This document shows positions 37,677-47,091 of a stretch of DNA of 64,000 nt, piece by piece. Position 1 is the stretch's first letter. The number at the start of each line of letters is the position of its first letter. A program made the position numbers and the translations under genes. The notes under the pieces were generated by a model. The model did not search any database. It had not been told where the DNA came from and worked only from the letters and a program-made list of their open reading frames with translations. This DNA comes from Thiomicrorhabdus sp. Kp2 (GTDB lineage: Bacteria > Pseudomonadota > Gammaproteobacteria > Thiomicrospirales > Thiomicrospiraceae). The stretch lies in assembly GCF_000478585.1 (NCBI RefSeq), contig NZ_ARWI01000001.1:2661707-2725706 (forward strand), written 5' to 3'.

Positions 37677-38345
37677 ATGGCATCTAAAGCCTTAGAAGAT
37701 TATTTAAAAATTATATATAAACTGGAAGACAGCGGTTCGGTAGAAAAAGGGGTTCAAACTTCGATTATTGCAGAACGCTTATCCATTTCTCAAGCGTCCG
37801 TGTCTAATATGATTAAAAAGTTAGCGGATAAAAACTACATTTCATATGCTCCCTATTATGGCGTGAGCTTGACTGAATCAGGCCGAAAAATTGCTTTGAA
37901 TATGATTCGTAAACATCGAATCTTAGAGCAGTATTTGGTTGAGAGGCTGGGGTATTCTTGGGATGAGGTTGATGAAGAGGCTGAGGTTTTAGAACACGCT
38001 ATTTCTGATAAGCTGGCCAATAGAATGTGGGATGATTTAGGTCAGCCGACACACGATCCGCACGGTTCACCAATACCCAGTATTGCAGGTGAAGTAACGA
38101 AGCATAATTGGTTACCTTTGGTGGAGGTGCCATTGCAAGAGACGGTTTTGGTCAAACGTATTAAAAACCGAAGCCCTGAAGAGTTGCGTTACCTTGCTAA
38201 TATTGGTTTAACCACTGGAGCTAGCTTACGTATAAAAAATATCGCCCCTCTTAATGGTCCTTTATTGGTTGAAGTGAATGAAGGTGAAGCCCATGCGATT
38301 GATTACCGTTTGGCATTGGCTTTACAGGTTTCGTATAAAAAGTGA
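37677..38345 (+). CDS. DtxR-family metal-dependent transcriptional regulator
   Basis: This 222-aa regulator has an N-terminal winged helix (SIIAERLSISQASVSNMIKKL), a dimerisation and metal-binding domain (EEAEVLEHAISDKLANRM, THDPHGSPIPS) and a C-terminal FeoA-like SH3 domain (about 150-222). This is the long DtxR/IdeR/MntR architecture, which controls iron or manganese genes. The metal cannot be decided by eye. No transporter target is adjacent; ntrB follows after a few bases on the same strand. Confidence 0.88.
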   Translation: MASKALEDYLKIIYKLEDSGSVEKGVQTSIIAERLSISQASVSNMIKKLADKNYISYAPYYGVSLTESGRKIALNMIRKHRILEQYLVERLGYSWDEVDEEAEVLEHAISDKLANRMWDDLGQPTHDPHGSPIPSIAGEVTKHNWLPLVEVPLQETVLVKRIKNRSPEELRYLANIGLTTGASLRIKNIAPLNGPLLVEVNEGEAHAIDYRLALALQVSYKK

Positions 38346-38352
38346 ATAATTG

Positions 38353-39411
38353 ATGATGTCTAATAGTTTTTTTAATGAGGTGCTTGAAGGCTTAACAACC
38401 GCTGTTATGTGGCTAGATAAAGATGAACGTATCCAGTTCATGAATGTGGCAGCAGGTGAGATATTTCAAGTGAGTCCAAACCGTATGTTGGGCGAAAGTT
38501 GGCAAGTGTTATTACCAGGCCTGGTAGAAAACCTTGCTGATTCCATTGATAAAAAGATTACCATCCATGAATATTCCGTCACCATTCAAGGTTTTGATAA
38601 ATTGAGAATCAGTACCACAATCACTCCTTATGAACTTGATGGAAAAATGGGATGGTTGTTTGAGATTTATAATACTGAACGACACCATCGAATTGTTGAA
38701 GAGGATGAACGCTGGCATCAATATGAAGCGGGAAATCTGTTAATTAAAACGCTTGCACATGAAGTAAAAAACCCACTTGCGGGTATATTTGGAGCCACAC
38801 AATTACTGCAAAAACGTTTTGAGCCAGATGCGAAAGAGTCGGATTTTTTAGAAATTATTTCCCGTGAAGTGTTACGTTTAAAAAATTTAGTTAATCGCAT
38901 GTTAGGGCCAGAAAAAACAGCACAAAAAGAGCCCTATAACGTTCACGAACTCATTCGATATGTACTGCAGATTATTGAAGGTGAAAAGCCTGAAAATGTC
39001 TATATAAAGATTGATTACGATCCAAGTATTCCAGATATTCTGATGGATTTTGAGGCCATGGTGCAAGCCATACTTAACTTAATACAAAATGGCCTCCAAG
39101 CGATGAGTGAAACGGGTGGCTTTTTAACCATTAAAACACGTGTTGAACATAAATTTACCTTGGGAGCGAAAACCTATCCTTTAGTAGCCATGATTAGCAT
39201 TAAAGATGAAGGTGAAGGGATTCCTGAAAGTGTCTTTGACTCCATCTTTTACCCAATGGTAACGAGTAAAAAAGAAGGAACTGGGTTGGGGCTACCTGTC
39301 GCACAAAATGTGCTCCGTAAACACGATGGACTTATCGTGGCTGAAAGTGAACCAGGTAACACTGTGTTTACGGTCTATTTACCCTTGAAACAGAAGGAAG
39401 ATGAAGAATGA
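38353..39411 (+). CDS. glnL: Nitrogen regulation sensor kinase NtrB
   Basis: NtrB phosphorylates NtrC under nitrogen limitation and, with P-II, dephosphorylates it. The protein is about 352 aa. The N-terminal PAS domain (LTTAVMWLDKDERIQFMNVAAGEIF) is followed by the H box LAHEVKNPLAGIFGATQLL and a C-terminal ATPase (N box LNLIQNGLQAM, G box GTGLGLPVAQNVL). The start is ATG 38353 or 38356; the ribosome site is weak. The stop overlaps ntrC by four bases (ATGA). A perfect ACCAGGCCTGGT at 38514-38525 encodes LPGLVE in the PAS domain. Confidence 0.95.
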   Translation: MMSNSFFNEVLEGLTTAVMWLDKDERIQFMNVAAGEIFQVSPNRMLGESWQVLLPGLVENLADSIDKKITIHEYSVTIQGFDKLRISTTITPYELDGKMGWLFEIYNTERHHRIVEEDERWHQYEAGNLLIKTLAHEVKNPLAGIFGATQLLQKRFEPDAKESDFLEIISREVLRLKNLVNRMLGPEKTAQKEPYNVHELIRYVLQIIEGEKPENVYIKIDYDPSIPDILMDFEAMVQAILNLIQNGLQAMSETGGFLTIKTRVEHKFTLGAKTYPLVAMISIKDEGEGIPESVFDSIFYPMVTSKKEGTGLGLPVAQNVLRKHDGLIVAESEPGNTVFTVYLPLKQKEDEE

Positions 39412-40862
39412 GTTTTGATCAAAAAGCCAATGCCAATGGCGATATTATTGAGCCAATTGTTTGGGTGGTGGACGATGATGCCTCAATTCGTTGGGTGTTA
39501 GAAGCAGCATTAGAAGATAGACCTTATATTGTCAAAATTTTTGATTCTCCCTTAATTGCTTTGAAAGCCTATGATGAATTTCCACCATCGGCTGTGATCA
39601 GTGATGTCAGAATGCCTGATATGGATGGGTTAACATTCATGGAAGCACTGCATGAATTGGATAAGCAAATTCCCGTTATTATTATGACAGCGCATGCAGA
39701 CTTAGACACCGCTGTTAAGTCGTTCCAGAGTCGTGCATTTGAATACCTACCAAAACCGTTTGATATTGATGAGGTTTCGGTTTTAGTTGATAGAGCGGTA
39801 AAACGTTTTCAATCGGGCGGTGTTAAGCGAGTTAAACGAAGCCCTAAAGCTGAAAAACAGCCGTTAAATATCATTGGTGCAGCCCCTGCAATGCAGGAGG
39901 TGTTTCGTGTTTTAGGGCGAGTTTCACAGTTGGATGTAACGGTTTTAATTAATGGTGAAACAGGTACGGGTAAGGAGTTGGTTGCCCAAGCCTTACATGA
40001 ATTAAGTCCACGCTCAGAAGGGCCTTTTGTTGCCCTCAATACGGCTGCAATCCCAAGAGAGTTATTGGAGTCTGAGCTGTTCGGGCATGAGAAAGGTTCT
40101 TTTACAGGAGCACATTCGCAACGAGTCGGGCGTTTTGAACAGGCGGACGGCGGTACACTCTTTTTAGATGAAATTGGAGATATGCCTGTTGATTTACAAA
40201 CACGATTGTTGCGTGTTTTGAATGATGGAAGTTTCTATCGAGTAGGGGGTAAAAGTGCAATTAAAACCAATGTTCGTATTGTAGCGGCAACCCACCAAAA
40301 TATGGAACAGCTTGTTCGTGAAGGTAAGTTCCGAGAAGATTTGCTTTACCGTTTAAATATCATCCGAATTAAAGTCCCTGCTTTACGTGAAAGGTCTGAG
40401 GATGTGCCTTTATTACTGCGTTTCTATTTAGAAAAAGAAGCGCGTGGTCTCGGTTTAGAGGAAAAGATATTAAGTAAAGAAGTAACAAAGTTTTTATCAG
40501 GCCTACCTTGGCCAGGTAATGTTAGACAGCTGAGAAGTCTATGCACATGGTTAACAATTATGGCGCCTGATAAAACGGTATATATGGATGATATGCCTCT
40601 TGAGTTACAGCATCCTGCTCAAGATGACGATGATGATACCGCAGGTGATAATTGGGAAAAACCACTAAGAAGATGGTCTGAAGCGTTTTTAAAGAGTGGG
40701 CGTGAAGGTTTACACACCTCAGCAGAACAAATTTTTGAAAAAGTATTGATTGAAGTGGCTATGAAAGCATCTGGTAATCATCGTCAAAAGGCTGCAGTCT
40801 TGTTAGGCTGGGGGAGAAATACCTTAACCAGAAAAACTCAGGCTTTAGGTTTAGATGAATAA
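39408..40862 (+). CDS. glnG: Nitrogen regulation response regulator NtrC
   Basis: NtrC is the sigma54-dependent activator of nitrogen-scavenging genes. The 484-aa protein has a receiver domain (VWVVDDDASIRWVLEAAL, phospho-Asp in ISDVRMPDMDG), a AAA+ domain (GETGTGKELVAQALH, LFLDEIGDMP) and a C-terminal Fis-type helix-turn-helix (NHRQKAAVLLGWGRNTLTRK). The sigma54-contact loop reads GSFTGA rather than GAFTGA, a conservative change. The linker between AAA+ and HTH is Asp-rich (QDDDDDTAGDN). Confidence 0.96.
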   Translation: MSFDQKANANGDIIEPIVWVVDDDASIRWVLEAALEDRPYIVKIFDSPLIALKAYDEFPPSAVISDVRMPDMDGLTFMEALHELDKQIPVIIMTAHADLDTAVKSFQSRAFEYLPKPFDIDEVSVLVDRAVKRFQSGGVKRVKRSPKAEKQPLNIIGAAPAMQEVFRVLGRVSQLDVTVLINGETGTGKELVAQALHELSPRSEGPFVALNTAAIPRELLESELFGHEKGSFTGAHSQRVGRFEQADGGTLFLDEIGDMPVDLQTRLLRVLNDGSFYRVGGKSAIKTNVRIVAATHQNMEQLVREGKFREDLLYRLNIIRIKVPALRERSEDVPLLLRFYLEKEARGLGLEEKILSKEVTKFLSGLPWPGNVRQLRSLCTWLTIMAPDKTVYMDDMPLELQHPAQDDDDDTAGDNWEKPLRRWSEAFLKSGREGLHTSAEQIFEKVLIEVAMKASGNHRQKAAVLLGWGRNTLTRKTQALGLDE

Positions 40863-40971
40863 AGTGATTATCTTGTGAATTAAGGGATTGATAAAATAGC
40901 CTAATTTACAATTTAATTATCTAGGCAGGTAACTTGCTTTGTTTGTAGGTGTAATCTTGGGTATTACAATA

Positions 40972-40983
40972 ACCAGGCCTGGT
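40972..40983. repeat. ACCAGGCCTGGT copy upstream of the 41 kb gene
   Basis: A perfect 12-mer inside ATAACCAGGCCTGGTTAT, a longer palindrome in the ntrC-41013 spacer, about 30 bases before the next start codon. Confidence 0.85.
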
Positions 40984-41012
40984 TATTTTATTGGGTCTGT
41001 TAGGAAAACCAT

Positions 41013-41783
41013 ATGATTTTAGAGTTTTGGCAATATTTAACAACCTCTACTAAAATTGAACAGGCAAAAAAAATGGGATATGTAAAAGAAGCCATTGCTA
41101 TGCAAGCCCGAGCCAAGCGCTGTCAAAATGAGTGGGGAGAACATTATTTAAATTGTCAAAATGCCATATTAAAAGCCTCACAGCGTGCTGTGCAACATCG
41201 TACGGTATTGGTTTTTGGCGCAGGCTCTTTAAATGATATACCCTTATCCGAGTTAGCAAATCAATTTGAAACTGTATTACTGGTGGATCTGGTTTTTTTG
41301 TCTTCAGCACAAAATACAGCCAAACAGTATGAGAATGTTTTTCTAATTGAGCATGATATTACCGAGTCTTTAGAGTGGATCTCTGATGGAAAAGACATGG
41401 TTCAGACCCCTTCGGCATGGTTGGACGATGATTCAATTGATTTAGTTGTTTCATTAAATATTATTACTCAGTTACCATTAATTCCAGCTAGGTGGCTTTT
41501 AAACGACTTTAATCTATCAGAAGATGCCGCAGATATTGTGGGTAAGCAACTTATCTTTGCACATATGCACTACCTTAAACAGTTTTCTGGAGAGGTTTGT
41601 TTGATTGCTGATCGTTTAGGTATTGAGTTTAATGAGCGTGGCCAAGAAATTGATCGTTTTGACCCGTGGTGGGATGTAGAGCCTCCCAAAGCAGACTATA
41701 CTTGGGAATGGGAGGTTATTCCACTTGGTGAAGCAGGCTCAAGTAAGTGGCAAAAAAATCGTGTTGGTGTCTCTTTTTTATAA
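41013..41783 (+). CDS. Hypothetical protein, possible Rossmann-fold methyltransferase
   Basis: This 256-aa soluble protein is not recognised. The segment RTVLVFGAGSLNDIPLSEL followed by VLLVDLVFLSSAQNTAKQYENV resembles motifs I and II of a SAM-dependent methyltransferase, and DLVVSLNIITQLPLIPARWLL could be motif IV. The C-terminus contains a Trp-rich stretch (DPWWDVEPPKADYTWEWEV). It may be a divergent methyltransferase; the substrate is unknown. It is a single gene with palindrome copies upstream and after its neighbour. Confidence 0.6.
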   Translation: MILEFWQYLTTSTKIEQAKKMGYVKEAIAMQARAKRCQNEWGEHYLNCQNAILKASQRAVQHRTVLVFGAGSLNDIPLSELANQFETVLLVDLVFLSSAQNTAKQYENVFLIEHDITESLEWISDGKDMVQTPSAWLDDDSIDLVVSLNIITQLPLIPARWLLNDFNLSEDAADIVGKQLIFAHMHYLKQFSGEVCLIADRLGIEFNERGQEIDRFDPWWDVEPPKADYTWEWEVIPLGEAGSSKWQKNRVGVSFL

Positions 41784-41902
41784 CCATCGGCATAAAGCTC
41801 GCATTTTTGTATAACTCTTTATTTATATCAATCATTACGCTTCCTAATCGATAAGCAACTCAATCTTGTTAAAATAATCAAAACTCTATTACAGGATAAG
41901 CT

Positions 41903-42442
41903 ATGGCCGTTTTAATTGAAGGTTACTCAATTGTTATTAATAAGAAAGAAGCATTACATAAGCAAAGTGCACTCGATTTACTGGGAGCTGTTGAGGGGAC
42001 ACTTCACCCGACGGCGATTTGCTCTGACCAAGATTTATTAAGAATTGGGTTTCTTGATTTAGCACAGGTTAATGAGTTTTTAGCCGCACTTGAAGGCGTA
42101 GGTTTTACTCAAGGTAAAGAGATGGTGATGGTTTCACAGTTTGGTGAAATAAAAACTCCAGCAGACTGGTTAAAAATTCAATTTACAAAACTTAAAGACA
42201 ATACCTTGACTTGTCTTGCTACATTGCAGTCAGCAGAGTCGGTTAAGGGCGTTGCTATGCCCAAAGGCTGGAGTATTGAAACTTCGTTATTAAAACGCTA
42301 TTTTGAAGAGCGTTCTATCTATATGCATGAGTATTATGAGTTGGTTGGTGATGAGCCAATGCACGATATTTATCGAAATAGAGAAACGGGCAGTGAAGTG
42401 CGACTGTTAAAGTTAATAATGAAACCAATGGATGAAGCTTAG
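41903..42442 (+). CDS. Hypothetical protein, 179 aa
   Basis: I do not recognise this protein. It is soluble and mixed alpha/beta, with no signal or membrane segment. It begins AVLIEGYSIVINKKEAL and contains an acidic segment around YMHEYYELVGDEPMHDIY. Codon use is like its neighbours. It follows the 41013 gene by about 120 bases. AGGATAAG precedes the ATG. A palindrome copy lies 33 bases past its stop. Confidence 0.6.
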   Translation: MAVLIEGYSIVINKKEALHKQSALDLLGAVEGTLHPTAICSDQDLLRIGFLDLAQVNEFLAALEGVGFTQGKEMVMVSQFGEIKTPADWLKIQFTKLKDNTLTCLATLQSAESVKGVAMPKGWSIETSLLKRYFEERSIYMHEYYELVGDEPMHDIYRNRETGSEVRLLKLIMKPMDEA

Positions 42443-42474
42443 CTACAGTAGTTATGAACAGCTCATTCATATTT

Positions 42475-42486
42475 ACCAGGCCTGGT
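42475..42486. repeat. ACCAGGCCTGGT copy after the 41903 gene
   Basis: A perfect 12-mer in a TTACCAGGCCTGGTAA palindrome, followed by TTTT, between the 41903 gene and the cold-shock gene terminator. Confidence 0.85.
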
Positions 42487-42565
42487 AATTTTGATGGATT
42501 GCCCAGTCTTGAGTAATGAATTTCAGTAGAAAGAAATAGAATGTTAAATATAGAATGTTAGATAC

Positions 42566-42597
42566 AAAAAAGGGAAGCAAATTGCTTCCCTTTTTTT
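42566..42597. terminator. Terminator of the cold-shock gene, bidirectional
   Basis: GGGAAGC and GCTTCCC arms are bordered by A and T runs on both sides, so it can terminate the minus-strand cold-shock gene as well as plus-strand transcription. Confidence 0.85.
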
Positions 42598-42624
42598 ATT
42601 TAAGCTTGAATATCAAGTTATCAA

Positions 42625-42834
42625 TTAGATAGCTACGATGTTCTCAGCTTGAGGACCTTTAGGACCTTGAGTTACTGTGAACTCAACTTGCTGACCTTCA
42701 GCAAGCGTTTTGAAACCGTCACCAGAGATAGCACTGAAGTGTGCGAAAACATCTGGACCAGATTCTTGCTCTAGAAAACCAAAACCTTTAGATTCGTTGA
42801 ACCACTTAACGGTTCCTTTAACTGTATTAGACAT
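42625..42834 (-). CDS. Cold-shock domain protein, CspA family
   Basis: This 69-aa single-stranded nucleic acid chaperone is one complete cold-shock domain. The RNA-binding motifs are KGFGFLEQ (RNP1) and VFAHFSAI (RNP2), and it begins [11 protein letters not shown]. Members may be cold-induced or constitutive; the sequence does not tell which. A spacer of about 250 bases upstream leaves room for a long 5' leader, as in cold-regulated csp genes. Confidence 0.95.
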   Translation of the reverse strand: MSNTVKGTVKWFNESKGFGFLEQESGPDVFAHFSAISGDGFKTLAEGQQVEFTVTQGPKGPQAENIVAI

Positions 42835-43136
42835 AATAATGTACCTGAATTTTATAAATAGAGTTGTGCCATAAATGGCTTGTGTAGCAGTGGAAATCTT
42901 GACTTTACTTTTAAAACTTCAGAACGGGTGTTACGAATAAAACAACGAAATGTAGGATATAAATTGTAGGGCTTTCTTTCTTGCTGGGTATAACAATACA
43001 GAGATTATGCGCTAAAGTCTAGTAATAGTTTTTTTTATTTTAAAAGAAAGGGGATAATTTGCTAAAAACAAGATTAGGTACAATAAAAAAAACGCCACAA
43101 AGTGGCGTTTTAGCTGTTTTATAACGAGTATGAAAA
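42835..43136. other. Spacer upstream of the cold-shock gene
   Basis: This 302-base spacer is AT-rich. It contains the P-II gene terminator (43085-43111) at one end and the presumed 5' leader of the cold-shock gene at the other. No open frame is convincing. No conserved cold-box could be identified by eye. Confidence 0.4.
43085..43111 (-). terminator. P-II gene terminator
   Basis: AAAACGCCAC and GTGGCGTTTT form a 10-bp stem with a 3-base loop. On the minus strand the stem is followed by a run of T. Confidence 0.88.
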
Positions 43137-43484
<348 letters not shown>

Positions 43485-43500
43485 TTAAAGTTAAGAATGT

Positions 43501-44412
43501 TTAGTGTTCCGAGTGATCTTCTTGCGTTTTATTTGAAGCCGTTTCACTGGTGTTTGGATATTCTGCCAAATGTTGACCCATTTGAATAGGGGTATCTGGA
43601 TGAATCTTTCCTAATTCTGGTAATTGTCCCTCTGGTGTAAGTAAAACCACAGTAGAACCCATGTTAAATCGACCGATTTCATCACCTTTAGCAAAGCTAA
43701 TATTGTCTTCAGTATAATCCCAGTGCTGAATCATCGGTTCGTAATCAGGGGTGATTTTGCCTTGGAATACCGTTTCCATGCTTCCCACAAAGATAGCTCC
43801 GACCATAATTAAACAAAATGGACCTTTTTCACTTTCAAAACGAATGACTAAACGTTCATTGCGGGCAAATAAACCATCTACTTGACGAACGGTTGCAGGG
43901 TTTACAGCAAATAAATCACCAGGTACATAGGTCATAGACAGGAGTTTTGCATCAATAGGAATATGAATACGGTGGTAATCTTTTGGCGAAAGATAGATAA
44001 CGGCCGCTTCCCCGTTTTGGAATATTTTTGCATAACCAATATCACCACCTACTAAGGCTTCAACTGTATATGGGTGGCATTTGGCCTGAATGATTTTATT
44101 GCCTTCGATATGTGTTGATTGACTAATAACACCATCTACTGGGCTTACCCAACTATTTGGTTTGTCATCAATAGGGCGTGCTTCTGGTTTTAATGCACGC
44201 GTAAAGAAAGCATTAAAGCTTGGGTAGTTTTCAATGTTTTCATCGGCCGCTTCACTGATATTGATGTCGTAAATTTTAGTCAGCAATTTAATGACATTGT
44301 TTTTTATCCAAGGGGTTTCAACCTGCATAAACCAATGCATGCCACTAGACAGCAGGTGTTTAGGAATAAAATATTGGGGTGTGACTTTAATAAAGTCCAT
44401 AACTTTTGCCAT
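43501..44412 (-). CDS. psd: Phosphatidylserine decarboxylase proenzyme
   Basis: Psd makes phosphatidylethanolamine at the inner membrane and cleaves itself to create a pyruvoyl group. The 303-aa protein shows [12 protein letters not shown], the SPVDGVISQ segment and [11 protein letters not shown]. The self-cleavage site reads MGST in place of the usual LGST, keeping the Gly-Ser bond. The C-terminus (about 25 residues after the small subunit core) is polar and His-rich (EDHSEH). It is probably transcribed with glnK. Confidence 0.95.
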   Translation of the reverse strand: MAKVMDFIKVTPQYFIPKHLLSSGMHWFMQVETPWIKNNVIKLLTKIYDINISEAADENIENYPSFNAFFTRALKPEARPIDDKPNSWVSPVDGVISQSTHIEGNKIIQAKCHPYTVEALVGGDIGYAKIFQNGEAAVIYLSPKDYHRIHIPIDAKLLSMTYVPGDLFAVNPATVRQVDGLFARNERLVIRFESEKGPFCLIMVGAIFVGSMETVFQGKITPDYEPMIQHWDYTEDNISFAKGDEIGRFNMGSTVVLLTPEGQLPELGKIHPDTPIQMGQHLAEYPNTSETASNKTQEDHSEH

Positions 44413-44688
44413 TACAAAGCTTTCCTTACAAGAAAAATAATATATTAATTTAATGGTTTATGGGATTCTAAAGTAAAAAATTCAAGGTGGCTAGCCAATA
44501 TTTAAATTTACAATTGAAGACTTTTAATACAAATCATCAGTCAAAACATTTTAGTGTAAATATATAGGCTGTTTTGGATGCTTAACAACTTGTTTTTAAT
44601 GTGGTTGTTTCGTCTAAATGTATGATGTTTTAAGCCGTTTCATGTATAATTCGCGCAAAATAAATGTTTCATTACAAGGAAAGCAATC

Positions 44689-45900
44689 ATGTCTGATATC
44701 AAAAAAGTCGTTTTAGCCTATTCTGGAGGTTTAGATACTTCAATTATCGCTAAGTGGTTACAAGATGAATATAACTGCGAAGTGGTCACTTTCACGGCGG
44801 ATATTGGCCAGGGTGAAGAGATTGAACCTGCACGTGCAAAAGCGCAAGCAATGGGGATCAAAGAAATCTACATTGAAGACCTTCGTGAAGAGTTTGCACG
44901 TGACTTTGTTTTTCCGATGATGCGTGCTAATGCCATTTATGAAGGTGAGTATCGTTTAGGTACCTCAATTGCTCGTCCTTTAATTTCTAAACGTTTGGTT
45001 GAAATTGCTAAAGAGGTAGGAGCGGATGCTATTTCTCACGGGGCTACTGGTAAAGGTAATGATCAGGTACGTTTTGAGTTAAATGCTTATGCATTAATGC
45101 CTGATGTTAAAGTGATTGCTCCATGGCGTGAGTGGGACTTGATGTCTCGTGAAAAACTGATGGCTTACGCTGAAGAACATAATATTTCTGTTGAAAAGAA
45201 AAAAGGTAAAAAATCACCGTATTCAATGGATGCTAACCTGTTACATATCTCTTATGAAGGCGGGATTATTGAGCATCCAGAGAATGAGCCAGAAGAAGAT
45301 ATGTGGCTATGGACAGTTTCCCCAGAAAACGCACCAGATGTGGCAACTTACTTAGATATTGAATTTGAGAAGGGTGATATTGTTGGTATTAACGGTGACA
45401 AAATGTCTCCTGCTACGGTTATGGAATACCTAAATAAAGTGGGTGGTGAAAACGGTATTGGTCGTGATGATATTGTTGAAAACCGTTTTGTAGGTATGAA
45501 AGCGCGTGGTTGTTACGAAACACCTGCTGGAACGATTATGCTTAAAGCACACCGTGCAATGGAGTCGTTAACATTAGACCGTAATGCCGCTCACCTTAAA
45601 GATGAGTTAATGCCTAAGTATGCAGAAATGATCTATAACGGGTTCTGGTTTGCACCAGAACGTGAAATGTTACAAGCGTTAATCGACCAGTCGCAGACTT
45701 ATGTAACGGGTAATGTGCGTGTTAAATTGTACAAAGGTAATGTGGTGGTTGTAGGTCGAGCTTCTGAATACAGCCTATTTGATGAAGCGATTGCGACCTT
45801 TGAAGAAGATGGTGGGGCTTATAATCATAAAGATGCAGAAGGATTTATTAAATTAAATGCTTTACGTTTGAAAACATCAGCTAAAAAACGCGTTAAGTAA
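44689..45900 (+). CDS. argG: Argininosuccinate synthase
   Basis: ArgG joins citrulline and aspartate in arginine synthesis. The 403-aa protein begins with the PP-loop [16 protein letters not shown] and shows [33 protein letters not shown] and [25 protein letters not shown] precedes the ATG. It is transcribed alone, with a good terminator after it. The 276-base spacer upstream is AT-rich and must contain divergent psd and argG promoters; no ARG box was identified. Confidence 0.97.
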   Translation: MSDIKKVVLAYSGGLDTSIIAKWLQDEYNCEVVTFTADIGQGEEIEPARAKAQAMGIKEIYIEDLREEFARDFVFPMMRANAIYEGEYRLGTSIARPLISKRLVEIAKEVGADAISHGATGKGNDQVRFELNAYALMPDVKVIAPWREWDLMSREKLMAYAEEHNISVEKKKGKKSPYSMDANLLHISYEGGIIEHPENEPEEDMWLWTVSPENAPDVATYLDIEFEKGDIVGINGDKMSPATVMEYLNKVGGENGIGRDDIVENRFVGMKARGCYETPAGTIMLKAHRAMESLTLDRNAAHLKDELMPKYAEMIYNGFWFAPEREMLQALIDQSQTYVTGNVRVKLYKGNVVVVGRASEYSLFDEAIATFEEDGGAYNHKDAEGFIKLNALRLKTSAKKRVK

Positions 45901-45917
45901 TCTTCGTGTTGTAACCT

Positions 45918-45949
45918 AAAAACAGCGTTATTATTAACGCTGTTTTTGT
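45918..45949 (+). terminator. argG terminator
   Basis: AAAAACAGCGTTA pairs perfectly with TAACGCTGTTTTT over a 4-base loop, followed by G and T residues. Confidence 0.9.
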
Positions 45950-45991
45950 TTGTGAAGTTTGAAACACCATTTATTTTAAAAGTAGTGCACT

Positions 45992-46495
45992 ATGTCTAAA
46001 AATAACCCACGCATACCTGCCTTTTCTGAGTTAATGAAGCACCCTTTTTTGATGTTGGGGTTTGGCTTCGGTTCGGGTTTGCTACCTAAGGGGCCTGGTA
46101 CAGCAGGTACGGCTTTGGGATTGGTTTTGTATGTGCCTATTCTACTCTGGTCTGAAGTTGCGGCTTGGATTGTACTTATTGCAGGTTTGTTTGCGGGGAG
46201 TTACATTTGTGGTAAATCCTCAGAGTATATGCAGGTACATGACCATGGTGGCATTGTATGGGATGAGTTTGTCGGTATTTGGCTAATATTGTTAGTATTA
46301 CCTGTTCAGAATTGGCAATACTGGCTATTGGCTTTTGTGGTGTTCAGAGTATTTGATATATTTAAACCTTGGCCTATTAAAACGGTAGATGAAAAGGTCT
46401 CAGGTGGTTTTGGGATAATGTTAGATGATGTTTTAGCCGCGATGTATTCAATTTTTGTTATTTGGATTGTTTACCTTATGACAGTAAATTCTTAA
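45992..46495 (+). CDS. pgpA: Phosphatidylglycerophosphatase A
   Basis: PgpA removes phosphate from phosphatidylglycerophosphate in the inner membrane. The 167-aa protein begins with the family segment GFGSGLLPKGPGTAGTALG and has the metal-binding IVWDEFVGIWL and FRVFDIFKPWPIKTVDEKVSGGFGIMLDDVLA segments, with several membrane helices. It usually follows thiL; here it is 26 kb away, beside argG. Confidence 0.94.
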   Translation: MSKNNPRIPAFSELMKHPFLMLGFGFGSGLLPKGPGTAGTALGLVLYVPILLWSEVAAWIVLIAGLFAGSYICGKSSEYMQVHDHGGIVWDEFVGIWLILLVLPVQNWQYWLLAFVVFRVFDIFKPWPIKTVDEKVSGGFGIMLDDVLAAMYSIFVIWIVYLMTVNS

Positions 46496-46651
46496 AAGAG
46501 AGTGAATGTATTTATACCTTGTTCTTATTTGGGTATAAAAGATGCTTATTAACATATTAATAAGTTTAAAAGTCATATAAGTATAAAAAAATGCACTTTT
46601 AAGGTATATTACGCACCAAATAAAAAAGTATAACTGGGAGTTAGAATAAAG

Positions 46652-46948
46652 ATGTTTATTCCATGCGATGATGCAAAACGTTTAATCAAAGAAAAAAATG
46701 CGCAGTTAGTTGATGTCAGAACTCCTGAAGAGTTTGCAATGAGCAAATTGCCTGGCGCTATTAATATTCCACTACAAGACATAGATCGTGTAGGTGAAAG
46801 CATGTTAGATGCAGATTTACCAGTGATTGTGTTCTGCCGCTCTGGTCAGCGTTCACACATGGCGATGCAGATTTTACTGTCTCAAAATTTCGCTGAAGTG
46901 TATAACTTGGGTTCTTTTATGGCTTGGCATCAGTGTCCAGATTTATAA
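46652..46948 (+). CDS. Single-domain rhodanese-like protein
   Basis: This 98-aa cytoplasmic sulfurtransferase candidate has the active-site Cys in FCRSGQRS and the upstream VDVRTPEEFAMSKLPGAINIP. It resembles GlpE/PspE-type single rhodanese domains. The natural sulfur donor and acceptor are unknown; in a sulfur oxidiser it may handle thiosulfate or persulfide. TGGGAG precedes the ATG, and a strong terminator follows. The 156-base upstream spacer holds a small inverted repeat (46511-46539, TTTATACC with GGTATAAA). Confidence 0.9.
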   Translation: MFIPCDDAKRLIKEKNAQLVDVRTPEEFAMSKLPGAINIPLQDIDRVGESMLDADLPVIVFCRSGQRSHMAMQILLSQNFAEVYNLGSFMAWHQCPDL

Positions 46949-46971
46949 TCTAACGTCAAAACTTCTTATTT

Positions 46972-47009
46972 AAAAGCGCTTAAAGCATATCGTTTTAAGC
47001 GCTTTTTTT
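46972..47009 (+). terminator. Terminator after the rhodanese gene
   Basis: AAAAGCGCTTAAA pairs with TTTAAGCGCTTTT around a short loop, followed by a T run. Confidence 0.9.
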
Positions 47010-47091
47010 GTATTATCAAACCAGACTTTTAAAGACCTGTAACAGGTGACTAATCATCTGTTTTAGGTATTGAAAATTTTAAGGACAAAAT

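Noticed and set aside
39408..40862. NtrC inactive because GAFTGA reads GSFTGA
   Set aside because: Ala to Ser is mild, all ATPase motifs are intact, and the essential Thr and Gly are kept.
43501..44412. Loss of Psd activity because LGST reads MGST
   Set aside because: The Gly-Ser bond that is cleaved is intact and the rest of the protein is conserved, so this is a conservative change.
44413..44688. ARG boxes or a structured leader upstream of argG
   Set aside because: The spacer is AT-rich and I could not identify a convincing palindromic operator by eye.
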